The notes under the pieces were generated by a model. The model saw only the letters and a program-made list of their open reading frames with translations. It had not been told where the DNA came from and made no database searches. DNA of 64,000 bases from Pisaster brevispinus (lineage: Eukaryota > Echinodermata > Asteroidea > Forcipulatida > Asteriidae): assembly GCA_023634235.1 (NCBI GenBank), contig JAMKCF010000009.1, positions 3,348,001 through 3,412,000 of the forward strand, given 5' to 3'. Below are positions 11,541-23,883 of the stretch, one piece after another (within the stretch, counting starts at the first letter, position 1; every line of letters starts with the position of its first letter). Made by a program: the position numbers and the translations under genes.

Positions 11541-14106
11541 ATGATGAAGGCCTACCCTGAAACCTCACTGCCACTCTATAATGAACAAAATGTGGCTCAA
11601 CTACAGCGGTTTTTTGGTCTGGAATTAGCCGCAACAACAGCTGAAGAAAGCGTGCCTGATCCAGGTGAACTTGCCAGTAATCATAATAATGGCAATGTCC
11701 GGATTGACGAAAAGGACCGCGGTGGTGTCACTTACTTCAAACTTAAACACCGCAAATCGCACGAGGCCCAGGTGAGATGCAGCGGGGACGATGGGTCACC
11801 AGCACCCGTTAACTTGGAGGAAGCAGACTCCGCAGAGAGGTACCGTGTTGGGAGCTGGTTTTGGTACGGTCTATTTTCCTTCGGTGCTGCGCTAGGCGAC
11901 GACCTGTTCTACTTCTTCATTTTCCCGTTTGCCATTGCCAACATGTCATGGTGGGTCATCCGACGATTGCTGATGGTTTGGGGGTTTTGTATGTTCATTG
12001 GGCAGGCGAGTAAGGAGCTCCTGCAGTGGCCAAGACCCAGAGAGCCACCTGTAATACGCTTGGAGAAGCGTTACTTCAAAGAGTACGGTATGCCATCCAC
12101 CCATGCAATGGTTGGTACACTGGTGCCCTTTACATTGTTAGTCAGCACATGGAATCATTACGAGGTAGGTGTGTCCACAGTCCACACACTACACAATACA
12201 TTTCATAATAAAATATTTATATTCAGTTATTTTTATTTTATTTCCTTTGGGCTAAGAGCCAAGAAGGCTCCCTCCCTCCCTACAAATAAAACTTTAAAGT
12301 TAGGTCCCTGCACCCTTGTGTACCTAATGTTAAATCGGAGCTCCGTTAAATCCTGCCTTTGACTTGCATTGCAGCGTAAACAACATCGTTAATATAATCG
12401 TGTGTGACTGTTAGCCTATTTGCAAGTTAGATTTGAATGATGTCTGGACAGTCTGAAGTGAGTAAAATTGCGACAATTGTAACGATAATTGTAACCCCCC
12501 ATCCTCCTGACGGTCGGGATGATGAACGGTTATAACTTATTACGAATATATTGCAGCCCTTCGCCAGCTTTGGCTTTAATTAACATGATGAGGCTCGAGT
12601 CATACACAAGAAGTTTAATAGTCTAAATTGTTTGTGAGAAAATACAACATGGGAGCACCTTTCATGAATGTTTATTTGTTGATTTCGTTCTCTTGTTCCA
12701 CAGTATCCACACATGCTAGGCATTGTCTTGGCATGTAACTGGACGCTGTTGGTTTGTTGCAGCAGACTGTACCGAGGAATGCATTTTATTTTGGTAAGTC
12801 ACATGGTCAACGGAATTATATGTATGCCTCAGGGAACCATTGTGTCAAACTGGTCCCCAAAATGTTTGAATACGCGCAAGACTTGCACGGTCTATTGTGT
12901 AGTATTTTGCAATGCTATGCATGGGAAATCATTGACTGTGCATGGTAAATAACATGGGTGTCATTGCCGAGCGGTTTAGAGCATTGTGGGTTGTGGGTTG
13001 GAATCCCCCAGTTATGACACTTGTGTCCTTGAGCAAGATGCTTATGATGTAATTGCTTCCCTTCACCCAGGGGTATAAATGGGTACCTGCGAGGGTAGAG
13101 GTTGATTTTGTGTTTGAAAAAGCCTTCAAAGTGCCACGGCAGCCCAGGGCTGTATACTCCCCAGGGAGCTGAGAAAGATTAAAAAGGAATGTTATTGGCC
13201 CAATGACCAGGGTACTAATGTAAAGCGCATTGATACGTTATTGTAAAATGCGCTATATAAGAACTTGTTACATGTATTATTATTATTACTATGTGTTATG
13301 GTTTCATATCAAGCAGTTCACATCAAGCAATGTTGCCGTATTAGGTCAAGGGATGGAAACACACATTTTGTTGATTTATGCTGGTATAAAACTCCACCTC
13401 TTTCTTGTTAAAATAGAAACCAAACACAAAAACATTATAAAGGGTGCTTATTTGAGTTTGTAAAATCGTGCACGCTCGATTTTTGTTTTAATGGGACAAG
13501 TTTAACAGCTGATTTTCCCCGCTCATATTGGTTAACTGTAATTCTATTTAAATGACTTTTCAGGATATAGTAGCAGGTGTGACACTGACGTGCCTACTGA
13601 TGGCCCTCATCTGGCCCTGGCTGGATATGTTGGACCACTTTCAGTTGACCCATCCCTACGCCCCCGTCATCATCATTACTGTAACGGTCCTTCTCTGCAT
13701 CCTGTATCCATCCCAGGATGGCATTGCTGCAACCCGGGTTGACACCATCTCTATCCTTGGTGCAATGGCTGGGGGTACCTGTGCCTTTTGGTTTAACTAC
13801 CGCAATGGGATTGTCCCCGACGCCGATGCACCGCTTGGGGGGATGATCATGTTGCCCGATCTGTCCACTGCTACTCTGATGTTCGTCAAGTACGCTTTAG
13901 TGAAAGTATGGGCTATTATTTTGTTCTTTGGAACCAAATTCCTCGTGAAGAAATTCAGCTACGCCGTGTTTGGTGTCCAAGTAAATGAAGAGACAAAAAA
14001 GAGGTTGATTATTCAGTTAGCGTATGGCTATGTCCCGCATTGTTTGACCATGATCATTGGGTTTCAATTGGGACCATGGTCTTACAGGTGGCTTGGACTG
14101 GAATGA
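11541..14106 (+). CDS. Sphingosine-1-phosphate phosphatase, tandem copy A
   Basis: SGPP1/2-family enzyme, an ER multi-pass lipid phosphatase that converts sphingosine 1-phosphate to sphingosine. Exons: 11541-12164, 12704-12793, 13564-14106; all phase 0, GT-AG, 418 aa (human SGPP1 441, SGPP2 399). The PAP2 catalytic motifs are complete: KELLQWPRP (158-166), PSTH (185-188), and S228-R229 ... H235 ... D239. The last motif is split so that the Asp is the first codon of exon 3. Several hydrophobic segments follow in exon 3. The N-terminal half before about residue 100 is hydrophilic and variable, apart from LPLYNEQNVAQLQRFFGL, which is shared with copies B and C. Initiation could be at either of two adjacent Met codons. 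It is the most diverged of the three copies. SGPP1 and SGPP2 orthology cannot be separated by eye. Confidence 0.93.
12464..12535. repeat. Partial foldback copy in SGPP-A intron 1
   Basis: Contains GATAATTGTAACCCCCCATC, followed closely by CTCCTGACGGTCGG. It resembles the left arm and centre of the foldback at 50164-50264. The right arm here is decayed. Confidence 0.5.
12957..13289 (+). mobile_element. tRNA-derived SINE in SGPP-A intron 2
   Basis: The head looks like a tRNA: an A-box-like TTGCCGAGCGGTTTAGAGC and, at 12997-13007, a B-box-like GGTTGGAATCC (consensus GGTTCGANTCC). A long non-tRNA body follows, and it ends in AAAGCGCATTG ... GCGCTATATAAG and a short ATT repeat, as expected for a SINE tail. 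A second copy lies at 45095-45437 in the opposite direction and shares the head and the TCATGACACTTGTGT-type junction. It is a nonautonomous element; its partner LINE is not in the window. Confidence 0.75.
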
Positions 14107-14483
14107 AAACTAACAACCCAGACCCTGTTCCTAATCGTACATTCTTGAATCTGTTTTGTACATTATTTGAAGGAAGCACTGATCAAAACGAATACAGTGA
14201 CTGTCAGCCTCGCTACCATGGGCAGCGCGCCGTATCGTTTTTTTCCGTTGACAAGACTAGTTTGCCCGTAATACACAGCATAAAACAAAATGTTTGGTTT
14301 TCGTTGTCTTATGGAAGCCTATTGATCAAGTAATTTTTGAACATATTTGAAACTTTTTTAATAGTACAGGTGCTATGGATACAAGTTATGAATCTCAAAA
14401 AAAAGTTTGAAAAGATGGGAAGTCTGTATGCTTTGCTTGTATGCTTGTCTTTTGTTGCAATTACCAGTCAACTAAAATCCCAT

Positions 14484-14690
14484 TTTCAGTTGCATGGTGC
14501 TGCATTTAGCAGGGTTCTACATGGCTTTGACATAATGTCCATGAGTCCCCAGCAAACTTCAATGCATATTGGTACATTTTTGCAGCAGGGATTGAGTGTT
14601 GAGGCTGGCGTAAACCAGTACACTTCACAATGGAACAGAATCCTCTGTTGCATTTTGCTGCATTAGCAGGGTTTTCAATTCACCTGTGCA
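14484..14690. repeat. Repeat rich in TTGCATTT and TGCATTTAGCAGGGTT
   Basis: Two blocks reading roughly GCTGCATTTAGCAGGGTT and TGCTGCATTAGCAGGGTTTT bound a 160-bp unit just after SGPP copy A. The reverse complement of the same vocabulary occurs at 40930-41385. The family is unnamed. Confidence 0.5.
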
Positions 14691-14829
14691 TGAGAGAACA
14701 CCTGGTGGTGGTTAGGCATTTGAACAGCAAAGCAAAATGTAAAAAAATAACACTGCAATATATCATCGGTGGGGGAGAGAACATTCTTCCAAATTCTGTA
14801 TTCTTCAATAAATGTGTCAGTCAACAAAC

Positions 14830-15084
14830 CAGGGCCCAATTTCATGGCTCTGCTCACCGTAAACAAAGAATCGGCGCTTACGGAAGCAGGGAGTTCCGCG
14901 CTTACGTCAAGCGTATTTCACGGGTTAGCAGGGAATTTTGGCTTGTGCTCGTGTGTACTCCACGTTACTAGGCATTCTTTGCTTACACAGCTAGCACAGA
15001 AATTCGGCGCTTGCACAGTAAGCGGAGAATGGTGATCGTAAGTGCAGAATTCGGCGGTAAGTGGAGCCATGACATTAGTCCCTG
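14830..15084. mobile_element. Foldback/MITE with CAGGG termini
   Basis: The left end is CAGGGCCCAATTTCATGGCT. The reverse complement of the right end is CAGGGACTAATGTCATGGCT, continuing to an ACCG block on both sides. The interior has repeated GCGCTTAC/TTCGGCG words. CAG-starting termini are typical of hAT nonautonomous elements (known family trait). No 8-bp target duplication is clear, so the superfamily is tentative. A related copy lies at 62530-62732. Confidence 0.7.
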
Positions 15085-16284
15085 ATAATTTCACCAAATC
15101 AGGTGATTGTGTTATCAACAACTGTGATTGGTCAATGCATTAAGGGGCGGAGCTTATTGGATTAAATAGTACTTGCAAAAAGTGTTTTTATTAAACAAAA
15201 ACTCAATATGTGTATTTGATCATTACCTACATTAAATTTGGTTTATAATGGAATGAAGTTTTTGAAGGAGAACTTCATAGTACAGTGTGCTCTCTTAACA
15301 GTGGTCAGCTGGCCAAAGTTAAAACACCTGAGGGCCAGTCAGAATTCTGTCCAACTAGTCCGGCTGGCTACTTTCATTGCTTCCCACCTCTAAACATGTA
15401 AACCACTGATTGTTCATATTGCTTCAAATTACACGTCTCGCGCAAATGAACATGTTAGAAATTAAACCGTAAAATATGGACCAGTGAAAAAGCCGGTGGA
15501 CCAGTTAAAAATGACAAGCTAACTGATCCCACTTTCTTAAAATGAGAAACAATTCTTGTGTCACTCCCTAGAAAATTGTTCTATTAAGAGTTTTGGGAGT
15601 GATACAAGAAAAGTTTTCTTGACGTAAGATTTTTTCTAATTTCAAGAATACCATGCCATATACATATATACATGCCAGACAAGTATTGTATGGTATTAAT
15701 TTCAGATGGAATTGGTAATTTGTTGCCTTCAAAGTCCTTGGAACAGTGGACGACCCCTCACTGGATATTGAATAAGAGTCGTTTTTGTTGTACAAACGAT
15801 TGAAACTTACTCTGTCTAATAACAGGTGTACAAGTAAGTACACTCCCTGTTAATGGATTTTGTGGGTACTCATCAGTTCATGTTTTTTTAATTCAGTGAT
15901 AAGTTGGTGCAAACTGTGGACTGTATGCTTAGTCAGATGTAAACAAAAGATATGCAGGTAAATTGTTGTCATCTTTACTCAAAAGATGTGTGTCCCTGTG
16001 CTGTAATCTCAAAACTTGTGTGGGATACTATGCAGATCATTTGTAGTTGTGTTGACAGTTCCTCGGAAATGTTTTGAGAATGTAAGCCTTTATTTGTATA
16101 TTGACCAAAAGCCTTAAATTCTCAACTTTGTGGTGGCCATTAATATTTAATCCACCACAGACATGGCCTTTTAGTTTGCAAATTTACAACTGACTGGAAT
16201 AATTTGGTCTTGCACTAATGATTGTTGCTCTGTATGTATGTTTTAAGCTTAGAGTAAGACTAAGTTGGTAACCTTTTTGTACGA

Positions 16285-16418
16285 CCATGGAGCTCATTTG
16301 TACATCACATGCATTGTACATACATGTATGGTACTACCATGGTTCGGTTCAACCATGGTTGTACTGGAAACCGTTTTACCATGGTTGTACCATGGTAAAA
16401 CCATGGTACAATCATGGA
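16285..16418. repeat. Cluster of CCATGG palindromes
   Basis: Six CCATGG hexamers start at 16285, 16337, 16353, 16379, 16390 and 16401, mostly within ACCATGGT or AACCATGG contexts separated by GTA-type spacers. It is a degenerate tandem or palindromic repeat with no coding potential. Similar clusters occur at 32622-32698 and 51452-51592. Confidence 0.7.
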
Positions 16419-17723
16419 GGTAGTGCGTTACTAATGTGTAATTACCATTATGGAGGAAGTGTATTACTTACATGTTACTATTAATATACAAATATTGACT
16501 GCTACGAGTCCCAATGTGATGCACAGTGCGTTCTATTTTCTCGAGGGAATCATTGTTTTAACCATAGCACAAGCAAAAGCAGCCAGCATTTGTTTTATTT
16601 ATGCATATATTGTGTCTAGATGTCTAGGTACTAAGAAGCTGCCATTACTATGGGTATAGTACGCTGGTTGCTGTGGGTATAGTACATTAGTTGCTATGGA
16701 TACATAGTACAGTGGTTGGTATGGATACAGTTTATTGATTGCTACGGGTATAGTGCGTCGCGTTCCTGCGGCTTTCTATTTTAAAAAAAGACATATCATG
16801 TGACGCAAAACCAAGCACAAGTCAGAATCGTTGTAAGGGGTGTTGTAATATGGCTTATATCAGTTTCAAATTAACACGTAATAATATATTGACAATGGTG
16901 AGGAAGAATCTTCTAGGATTAGTTTTCATCGTCCATATGTCTGAGTGAAAGAGTTTGCAGTGGTGTTTTGTCATACATTTTTTTCCCTGTTTGAATATTT
17001 ATCTTGCATGCAGACATGTAATCAAATTGTGAGCGTAACATATGTGTTCATGAGATTTTCCTCATTTAGTCCTCATAGTTTTGGGATATGAAAGCCGTAA
17101 GATTGGAGAGCAAGTATCCTTCCAAGAACAAATACCACCCTGTAAGATATTGTGGATTTTGTCCAGCTGTATGTCATAAAAATTATATTTTTGTTGTAAA
17201 TTTAAGAATGAATTCCACTCAATGTTCTTTCCATAAGTAAATTTTTAAGTTTTCCTTTCCTTTACTCTTTCATTAAACTGTGATCCGAAAGAAAACGTAG
17301 GTGAACCGTTATATTGTAAGGCAGTCATAATTGGACTGAATAAAAAAACATTGCTAATGTCAAACACAATAGCTAGTATACTTCATCAAACAGAGTTTTA
17401 TTTTCAAATAGATTGAAAGTCATGGGCTTCCCGAATATCAGACAAGCACCAAAGTGCAAAATATTCCTCATGATAGTACATTGTTTTCATTTTACTCATT
17501 GCAACTGAAATCTTATTTTTCTACACTCTATGTGACTTTTTAATGTAGTGCAATTGGTTGTAATATTGGGACTAAATTGCTGTATATCCAAACGGGATCA
17601 AACACTTGTGAACTGGACATCAAAACAAATGAAATATTTCTTTTCTTTATCAAATTGTATCACATACAGTTAGAAGGACAACAATCTTAAATCTGATTGA
17701 GTTGGTTTGTGGATAGTCGGATG

Positions 17724-18087
17724 TTAAAGGGAGGGTATACCTTTGGTAACTACTCCAAAAATTCACGACCATAAAAACTTGGTAGGAAGCATGGCAGCTG
17801 TTGATAATGTATAACATTTTGAGAAATGATTCCCTTCTAAGGAATGTGATTTTAGAGAAAGGAATTCAAGAAGAAATCAATCTGAGAAATGTTTCATGCA
17901 TGAAGGGTTTTTCAGATTCCAATTTGGAACATTCTTCCTGCAAAAATGTTGGCGATATATTTCAAAAACGCTACCACATTTTGAAACGAAATTTTCACAG
18001 GTTAGTTATATTGTATATATCTATATTTATAGAGGATTAAAACAATCAAACGGTTCCAAAAGGAACCAGAGGTATACTTTGCCTTTC
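17724..18087. mobile_element. TTAA-flanked MITE, copy 1
   Basis: The left end is TTAAAGGGAGGGTATACCT and the right end GAGGTATACTTTGCCTTT, which are inverted relatives of one another. The interior aligns block by block with 46011-46364: GAGAAA-GATTCCCTT, TTTTAGAGAAAG, and AAATTTTCACAGGTT near the right end. TTAA at the insertion border is the target of piggyBac-type elements (family knowledge), but no transposase is present. Confidence 0.7.
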
Positions 18088-18843
18088 AAAGAACCTGTAT
18101 TTATACCTGGTGAACGTTTTCAACACACTTTTACAGCGTATCAAATTTAACAGTTTCTCGCTTACTTTTTGTACTACATTTGTATTTAATTAATTCAATG
18201 TTTCTTTTCCCCTGGTAGCTATAGCGGACATATTTCATGTCTAGACCTACTCCAATAGTGTGCACAATCCTGTGTGGTTGATTCATGTTGTGTTATTTGT
18301 GCTATGGCTGGACTAGCCATTTAGAGATTCTCAAAGTTCTTTCATGGATTGGCTATTGAAAACAAACATCTTTTCTCAATTTATCTTCTTCTTTTTTTAA
18401 TTATTATTCAAATGAAAAGATCAAGGATAAAAAAAATTATATTAAGTCAAAATGTTTATAATTTCAGAAAAATTATATACTATGTAAATATACATTTGTT
18501 TTGATCAATGTAATCATATCAATTTGAATTTTGATTTACTCAATATGTAGGTATTCATTTAGTCCCTATGGGTTATTGGTTGACTGAGAATGAGAATCAG
18601 ATTTGATTTATAACTGAAATTAATTGAAATCAAAGTTTAATCCAATTAAGTTTGATTTGTGTGGTGGAGGGTAAAAGAAAGTTTTTCAGGGAGTGTACAC
18701 CTCTGGTAATGACTTGACATGACTTTTGGCAAATCACCATCTTTAATATTGCTATGATGAGTGAAAGAACGAACAAAACGACTGCATTGTGTAAAGTCCC
18801 GGATTAGAATCCACCCAGATTCTGGGTCTCAAGGGGGCCTGGG

Positions 18844-18971
18844 GTGGATTTCACAAAGAGTTAAGACTAGTCTTATCTCGAGTTAGGACGAGTTACTCAA
18901 GACTAGCCTTAAGTTTTTAATAACTGCTAGGACTAGTCCTAAGTTAGGACTATCTTTGTGAAATCGACGCC
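18844..18971. mobile_element. Short foldback element, 128 bp
   Basis: The left arm GGTGGATTTCACAAAGAGTT and the right arm ending TTTGTGAAATCGACGCC are inverted copies. The arms continue inward through AAGACTAGTCTTA-like and CTAGGACTAGTCCTAAGTTA words, so the whole unit can fold into a long hairpin. It has no coding capacity. Confidence 0.75.
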
Positions 18972-20572
18972 AGGTCATTTCTGGGAAAGGCAAACCTGGA
19001 AACTGGTTAAAAAAACAGGGTTTTGATTTGAATTAAGTGACAGTTTGACCCAGTTTTGCATCAGTTTGACACAGCTTCCAGGCCATACTGACACAGAACT
19101 AGGTCGGGGCCTCCTGGGATCTGGAATCCAGGTCAATGCTGACCCTGGAGTTTCTTGAGAATAAGTCAGTGCCTCATGTCTAGTCACATTAGTTGTTGAT
19201 CATGCTTTTTCAGTTCTTCTAGCTTCAGAGGATGGCATGATTATGTGTGACATCAACCCAAATTTAAGCTTTTTACTGTTAGAAGGCATTTCTGAAGTCA
19301 GATAGAAGTAATAATTTTGAGAGAAAAGACCAGGGTCTTTCTAACTCAGTTCAAATTGGAAAAGCATGTTTTAATTGTTGTTAATTTTTTGTTTAAATGC
19401 ATGTCTGAACCAGGTTGAACATACAAATTATTTTTTGGGGGAAATGTTTAGCATTTACTCAAACTTTGCCCAAGGTGTACACTTCCTATGAATATCAAGT
19501 TAGTTTTGTTTGCTATAACATTAAAATGCTTCAGGCTTTGATTACTGAAATGATAATTTGCAGTTGAATTGATTTATATCATTGTACTAAAAACAGAACA
19601 AGTGTAAAAAATAAATCTGTTCTGAATTGAAAATAAACCGTGAAATTGTTTTTATTTGTTTCCTGGACTGCTGATATTAAAGACATTGTAGTTTTGATCA
19701 GTGTTGCACCCAGAAGATATATAGTGTGGTGGGGACGGGGGATTTGACTTTCAGGGACAGAGGCTGGGGGGGGGGGGGGGTGAAGTTAAATGTAAATTAT
19801 AACACATACAGAACATCTACTTTGGGGGTAAGCCAACATACTCCATTCAGTGCCGTCATCGCTCTATTATGTAACAATTTTTCGCTTCCCTTTTTTTATT
19901 AACAGATTTGAGGAAAGGTCCCCTCCCCACCCGAAGGGTCACAAGCTTACTCATTAAGGCAATTTTATCGAAACTGCAGGAAAAGTAGACACTGGTGTCC
20001 TATTTGGCATGTGTCATTGGCATGTGTCATTTCGCCCCCCAAAAAAGAAATGAAAGGCCTCACCGAAATGATGAGGGCATATAGAGACCATAAGTCTCCC
20101 TCAACTGTTTTATGTATGCCTACCTTAAAGTTACACAAAATCCACCATACACTAAAAATTCCATCTCAGTGTTCGTAAATTATTCCATGGAACCCTTAAT
20201 GTAAATTGAATTTGATCCTAATCGGAAATGAACACATTAATGAGGTCCCGCGGAGCGATCCTCCTTGTATGGTTCAATAAACTTTCTGTCTCCGGCTTCG
20301 TTGTTGGTTACCTGATGGTGGGGTAAACAAACTTTGCCGTGAGAGAGCTGAAGAGTCCCCGCGAAACAGGGCGCGGTTTGGTGTATCGTAATACTAATAG
20401 TAAACAAACATTGCAACCAGCGCCTACACACGCTGCACACACAGTCTAGTTTTTGCGATCGTCGAGATACAACGCATGAGTACCATATGGTGGAACTATC
20501 GTTAGGATAGGAACATTTCCGAAGCTTGTGCAGAGTGCAGTTCACTCCAATTACTACAACACATCTACAATT

Positions 20573-23177
20573 ATGAAAGTGACGATTACTTGGCCGAAAA
20601 TCTTCGGTTCATCGTCTGAGCAAAGTAGGTTGCCGTTGTACGACGCATACACCGTGGCAAAACTCCAACGGTGGTTCGGGCTCTACCCCAAGTATGCTTC
20701 TTTTGGAAACAACGGACATCCATCTCCTCTGGCCAACAACAACGACCGTGGAGGAGAGACAAACACCGGTGAAGGGCAGTCGGAGCACCTAGGAGATGAC
20801 TTCAGTGGTGATGAGGGAGGCAAGAAAGATCAACCCCCGTGCTTCATTGCTCAAAACAAGCTGTGGTATTACTTGTTTTCTTTTGGAGCTTGGCTTGGAG
20901 ACGATTCATTTTATTTCGTTGTTTTCTCCATGACTATTTCCAATCTATCGTGGTGGTGGGTCTCGAGACGAGTGCTTCTAACCTGGGGAATATGTATGTA
21001 CATCGGGCAGGCGGCAAAAGAGTTGTTGAAATGGCCGAGGCCGAGTGAACCACCTGTTGTCAGGTTGGAGAGAAGGTACTTCATGGAGTATGGAATGCCG
21101 TCCACTCATGCTATGGTCGGTACTTTGATGCCATTCACCTTTCTGTTTGGCACTTGGAGCCACTATGAGGTAACTCTTCCAAAAATGACCTTATAGTTAA
21201 CCGTATAGTTAACTGACTTAAAACACTTTTTTTTTCTTTTTTTATTACATATATTGTTGTTTTCTCATCAACTTTGCCAAAGTTGATGACATTTTTATAG
21301 TCAGTTTGCATGGTGTGTTTGCATTTAAAACTAGAGTATATACTTGAATTGGTTAACTCACATAATACTAATAGTTTGTCACGTATGGTAAAAAAAGGAA
21401 TTACATGGAATTGTGCAGAATTCAACCTTATTAACAATTGTACCCGGATGCTGGTAACCTTATTCTGATAAAGCGAAAATGTTTTGTGCTTCAGCAGCTC
21501 TGAAACCGGGGTCAGGCTCGCCAGCTAGAGAAAGAAAAAGTAAAATACTTTTGTCGATGATGATTGATCTGTTTTCCCCCTTTCTAGTATTCTCACACAT
21601 TGGGCATACTGTTGGCATGCAGCTGGGCTATGCTGGTATGTTTCAGCAGATTGTACAAAGGAATGCACTTTATCCTGGTAAGTGACTGGAAAAAATATCT
21701 CTATTAAAGCAAGTATTATAGGCCTATATTGATCAGATATAATGTTTTCGTAATAGATATAATGATATGCGTAAAAGAACAAAATGCATAAATTATATTT
21801 GTACATTCATGCATGTACTTTGACCATACATCTCCCAGAAAATATACAATTTGTGGGTTTAGACGTTTCGCAGTCGACTGATTGCCTTGACGTGCCCAAT
21901 TGATGGGAGTTTCACAATGACACCATTGCATGCCCATTTATTGACTATATACTGAAATGGCTTTTTGTAATATAGCATTTACATACTTTCAACTCGTGAT
22001 TAATAGTACCATCAACATCATAATAGTGATATTATAGTGAAACCTGCACAGTCATGCCACGGAGGTGTGGTCATGCTCAGTGCTAAGTGCATCCAGACTT
22101 TCCCGAGTGGAGAATGGGGAGGGATGATATTGGTTAAGAAATAGTCTTGTAAAAGTTTTGTGATTGTGTTTTGTTACATTAGTTTTAAGTTATACTGTAA
22201 TGCATAAGATAACCAAATTCTTCTTTGTTGTTCTAAAAAAAAATGACAGAAATCTTGTTCAAGATTGTTTCTTCCTTACCTATACACAATTTTGAACAAG
22301 CATTATGATGCAAAATATTTATATGATAGCTCAACCTACCCTAGTGCTGTCAAGATAATGATGTTGCATGGTTTTCATGGTTTGTATTTGTTTTGCCACA
22401 GCTAGATGGTTGACATTATCAGATGTCTGTGAAGGTGTGGTCTCACAGATGAAATGACCACCATCAAGATAAAGCATCTAAGATAAATCAAGATGTGGGA
22501 AAAATATTCATCAAGCCACATCCTTTGCAAGTAGATACTGGTAAATTACTTCCTTCATGTGATATCATTGTTTTTTTTATTTCTTTTTTCCATTTTGTGT
22601 GTGTGTTGTTTTATGACTCTTTTTGCTGATATAGGATCTTGTGGCTGGTGTGACCTTAACATTGGTTCTGATGCTGCTCCTTTGGCCATGGCTGGACATC
22701 ATGGAAAACCACCTGCTGACCCATCCTCAGGCCCCACTGGTCCTCATCTCAATGTCGGTGTTCCTCTGCATCATCTACCCCAGCCAGAACGGGGTTGCCT
22801 CAACTAGAGCTGACACCTTCACCATCCTGGGTACAGTATCTGGTGCTCTTTGTGGCTTCTGGTTCAACTACCGTATCGGGATGCTCCCTGATGCTCTGGC
22901 CCCCCTCGGGGGAGTCATCGGTTGGCCAGGCTGGAGTACAGCAGGGTTGTTGCTAATCAAGTATCTGATGACCCAGCTAACGACCGTTGTCATGTACTTG
23001 TCAGTTAGAGCATTTCTCCTGCAAGTGATTTCAGTTATTTTCAATATTGAGATCAATGAACGCACCAAGCGGCTGTTGTTTGTGGAGCTACCATACCGCT
23101 ACATTACTTTCCTTGTGGTAGCTTCTAGCTCTTATGTTAGTATCCCCTTATTGTTCCAAAAACTTAGTCTTGAATGA
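20573..23177 (+). CDS. Sphingosine-1-phosphate phosphatase, tandem copy B
   Basis: Second SGPP-family gene in the array, in the same orientation and exon pattern as copies A and C. Exons: 20573-21169, 21588-21677, 22635-23177; phase 0 throughout, 409 aa. Catalytic motifs are KELLKWPRP (149-157), PSTH (176-179), and S219-R220 ... H226 ... D230. The start at 20573 is preferred because MKVTITWPK aligns with MKLTLNRPK of copy C; an in-frame ATG at 20528 is also open. A 25-30 residue acidic/Gly-rich insert follows the LPLYDAYTVAKLQRWFGLYP block. It carries one extra Trp in the membrane segment (SWWWVSRR) relative to copies A and C. Exon 3 shares very long identical nucleotide runs with copy C. Confidence 0.93.
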
Positions 23178-23747
23178 TTGGGTGGGGGATCTAGGAGTTT
23201 TAGAAGGGAAATTTCTGTTACATTCATTGCAAACAAAGAGTACAAAGTCCCCGGGGGGGGGGGGGGGTCAAGAGCTCAGTTTTCAGGGCGTTTCTTTAAA
23301 AAACAAAATATGCTTTGAATATTTACTTGTTTTTCTTCTTTTTCTGTTTTTCGTGTTATAGAAAAAACTTGACATTTTGTTTCTGAAATGGTAGGGTTTT
23401 TTTTAATTGGAGTTTGAATTCATTCTCTCCATCACAATGAGAAAACTTGACAAATCTGATGTACTTTAGATTGGTCGTCCCGCAAAATTCAGTCCATAAT
23501 TTATCTAGCTGTTAAAAATTACCAATGTTGTGCTTGTACCTTTGAGAGGTGGTAAAACATTCTCTGATGATTTGCAGCTTTATATCAAACTTTCTGTAAA
23601 AGTTTGCAGCACTTCACAGATACGTGACATTCAGGGATAATCTTGACATACAGATGGAAGAGGAACCATGGAACCAACAGTAGACCCGAGAGTATACATG
23701 CACATGACAGCCATTGACACTCAAAATTAATGCAAGCAACCTGAGGC

Positions 23748-23883
23748 TAAGGCCGTGTCCGAAACGGCGACTTCGGCTACAGCTACGGCTAGATCGTGCG
23801 CGTCTGCCTATTCTTCAACACTGGCAGACGCGCTGATCTAGCTCGAGCTGTAGCCGAAGTTGCCGTTTCGGACACGGCCTAAA
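23748..23883. mobile_element. Foldback element with GGCCGTGTCCGAAACGGC arms
   Basis: Almost perfect inverted arms (TAAGGCCGTGTCCGAAACGG on the left; the reverse complement of the right end is TTAGGCCGTGTCCGAAACGG) extend inward through a GGCTACAGCTACGGCTAGATC-like arm. The central loop is short. Related but more decayed units occur at 36765-36890 and 43025-43175, sharing the GGCTACGGCTACG words. Confidence 0.8.

Larger units (their letters stand above)
14107..20572. other. Intergenic region between SGPP copies A and B
   Basis: 6.5 kb without a recognisable gene. The first part may be 3' UTR of copy A; an AATAAA lies at 19632-19637, but the true end is unknown. The interval holds the foldback elements listed separately. 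A partial inverse copy of the 61383-61597 element lies at about 15293-15400 (GGCCAAAGTTAAAACACCTG). There is a long G run near 19767. Short open frames are not supported as genes. Confidence 0.5.
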
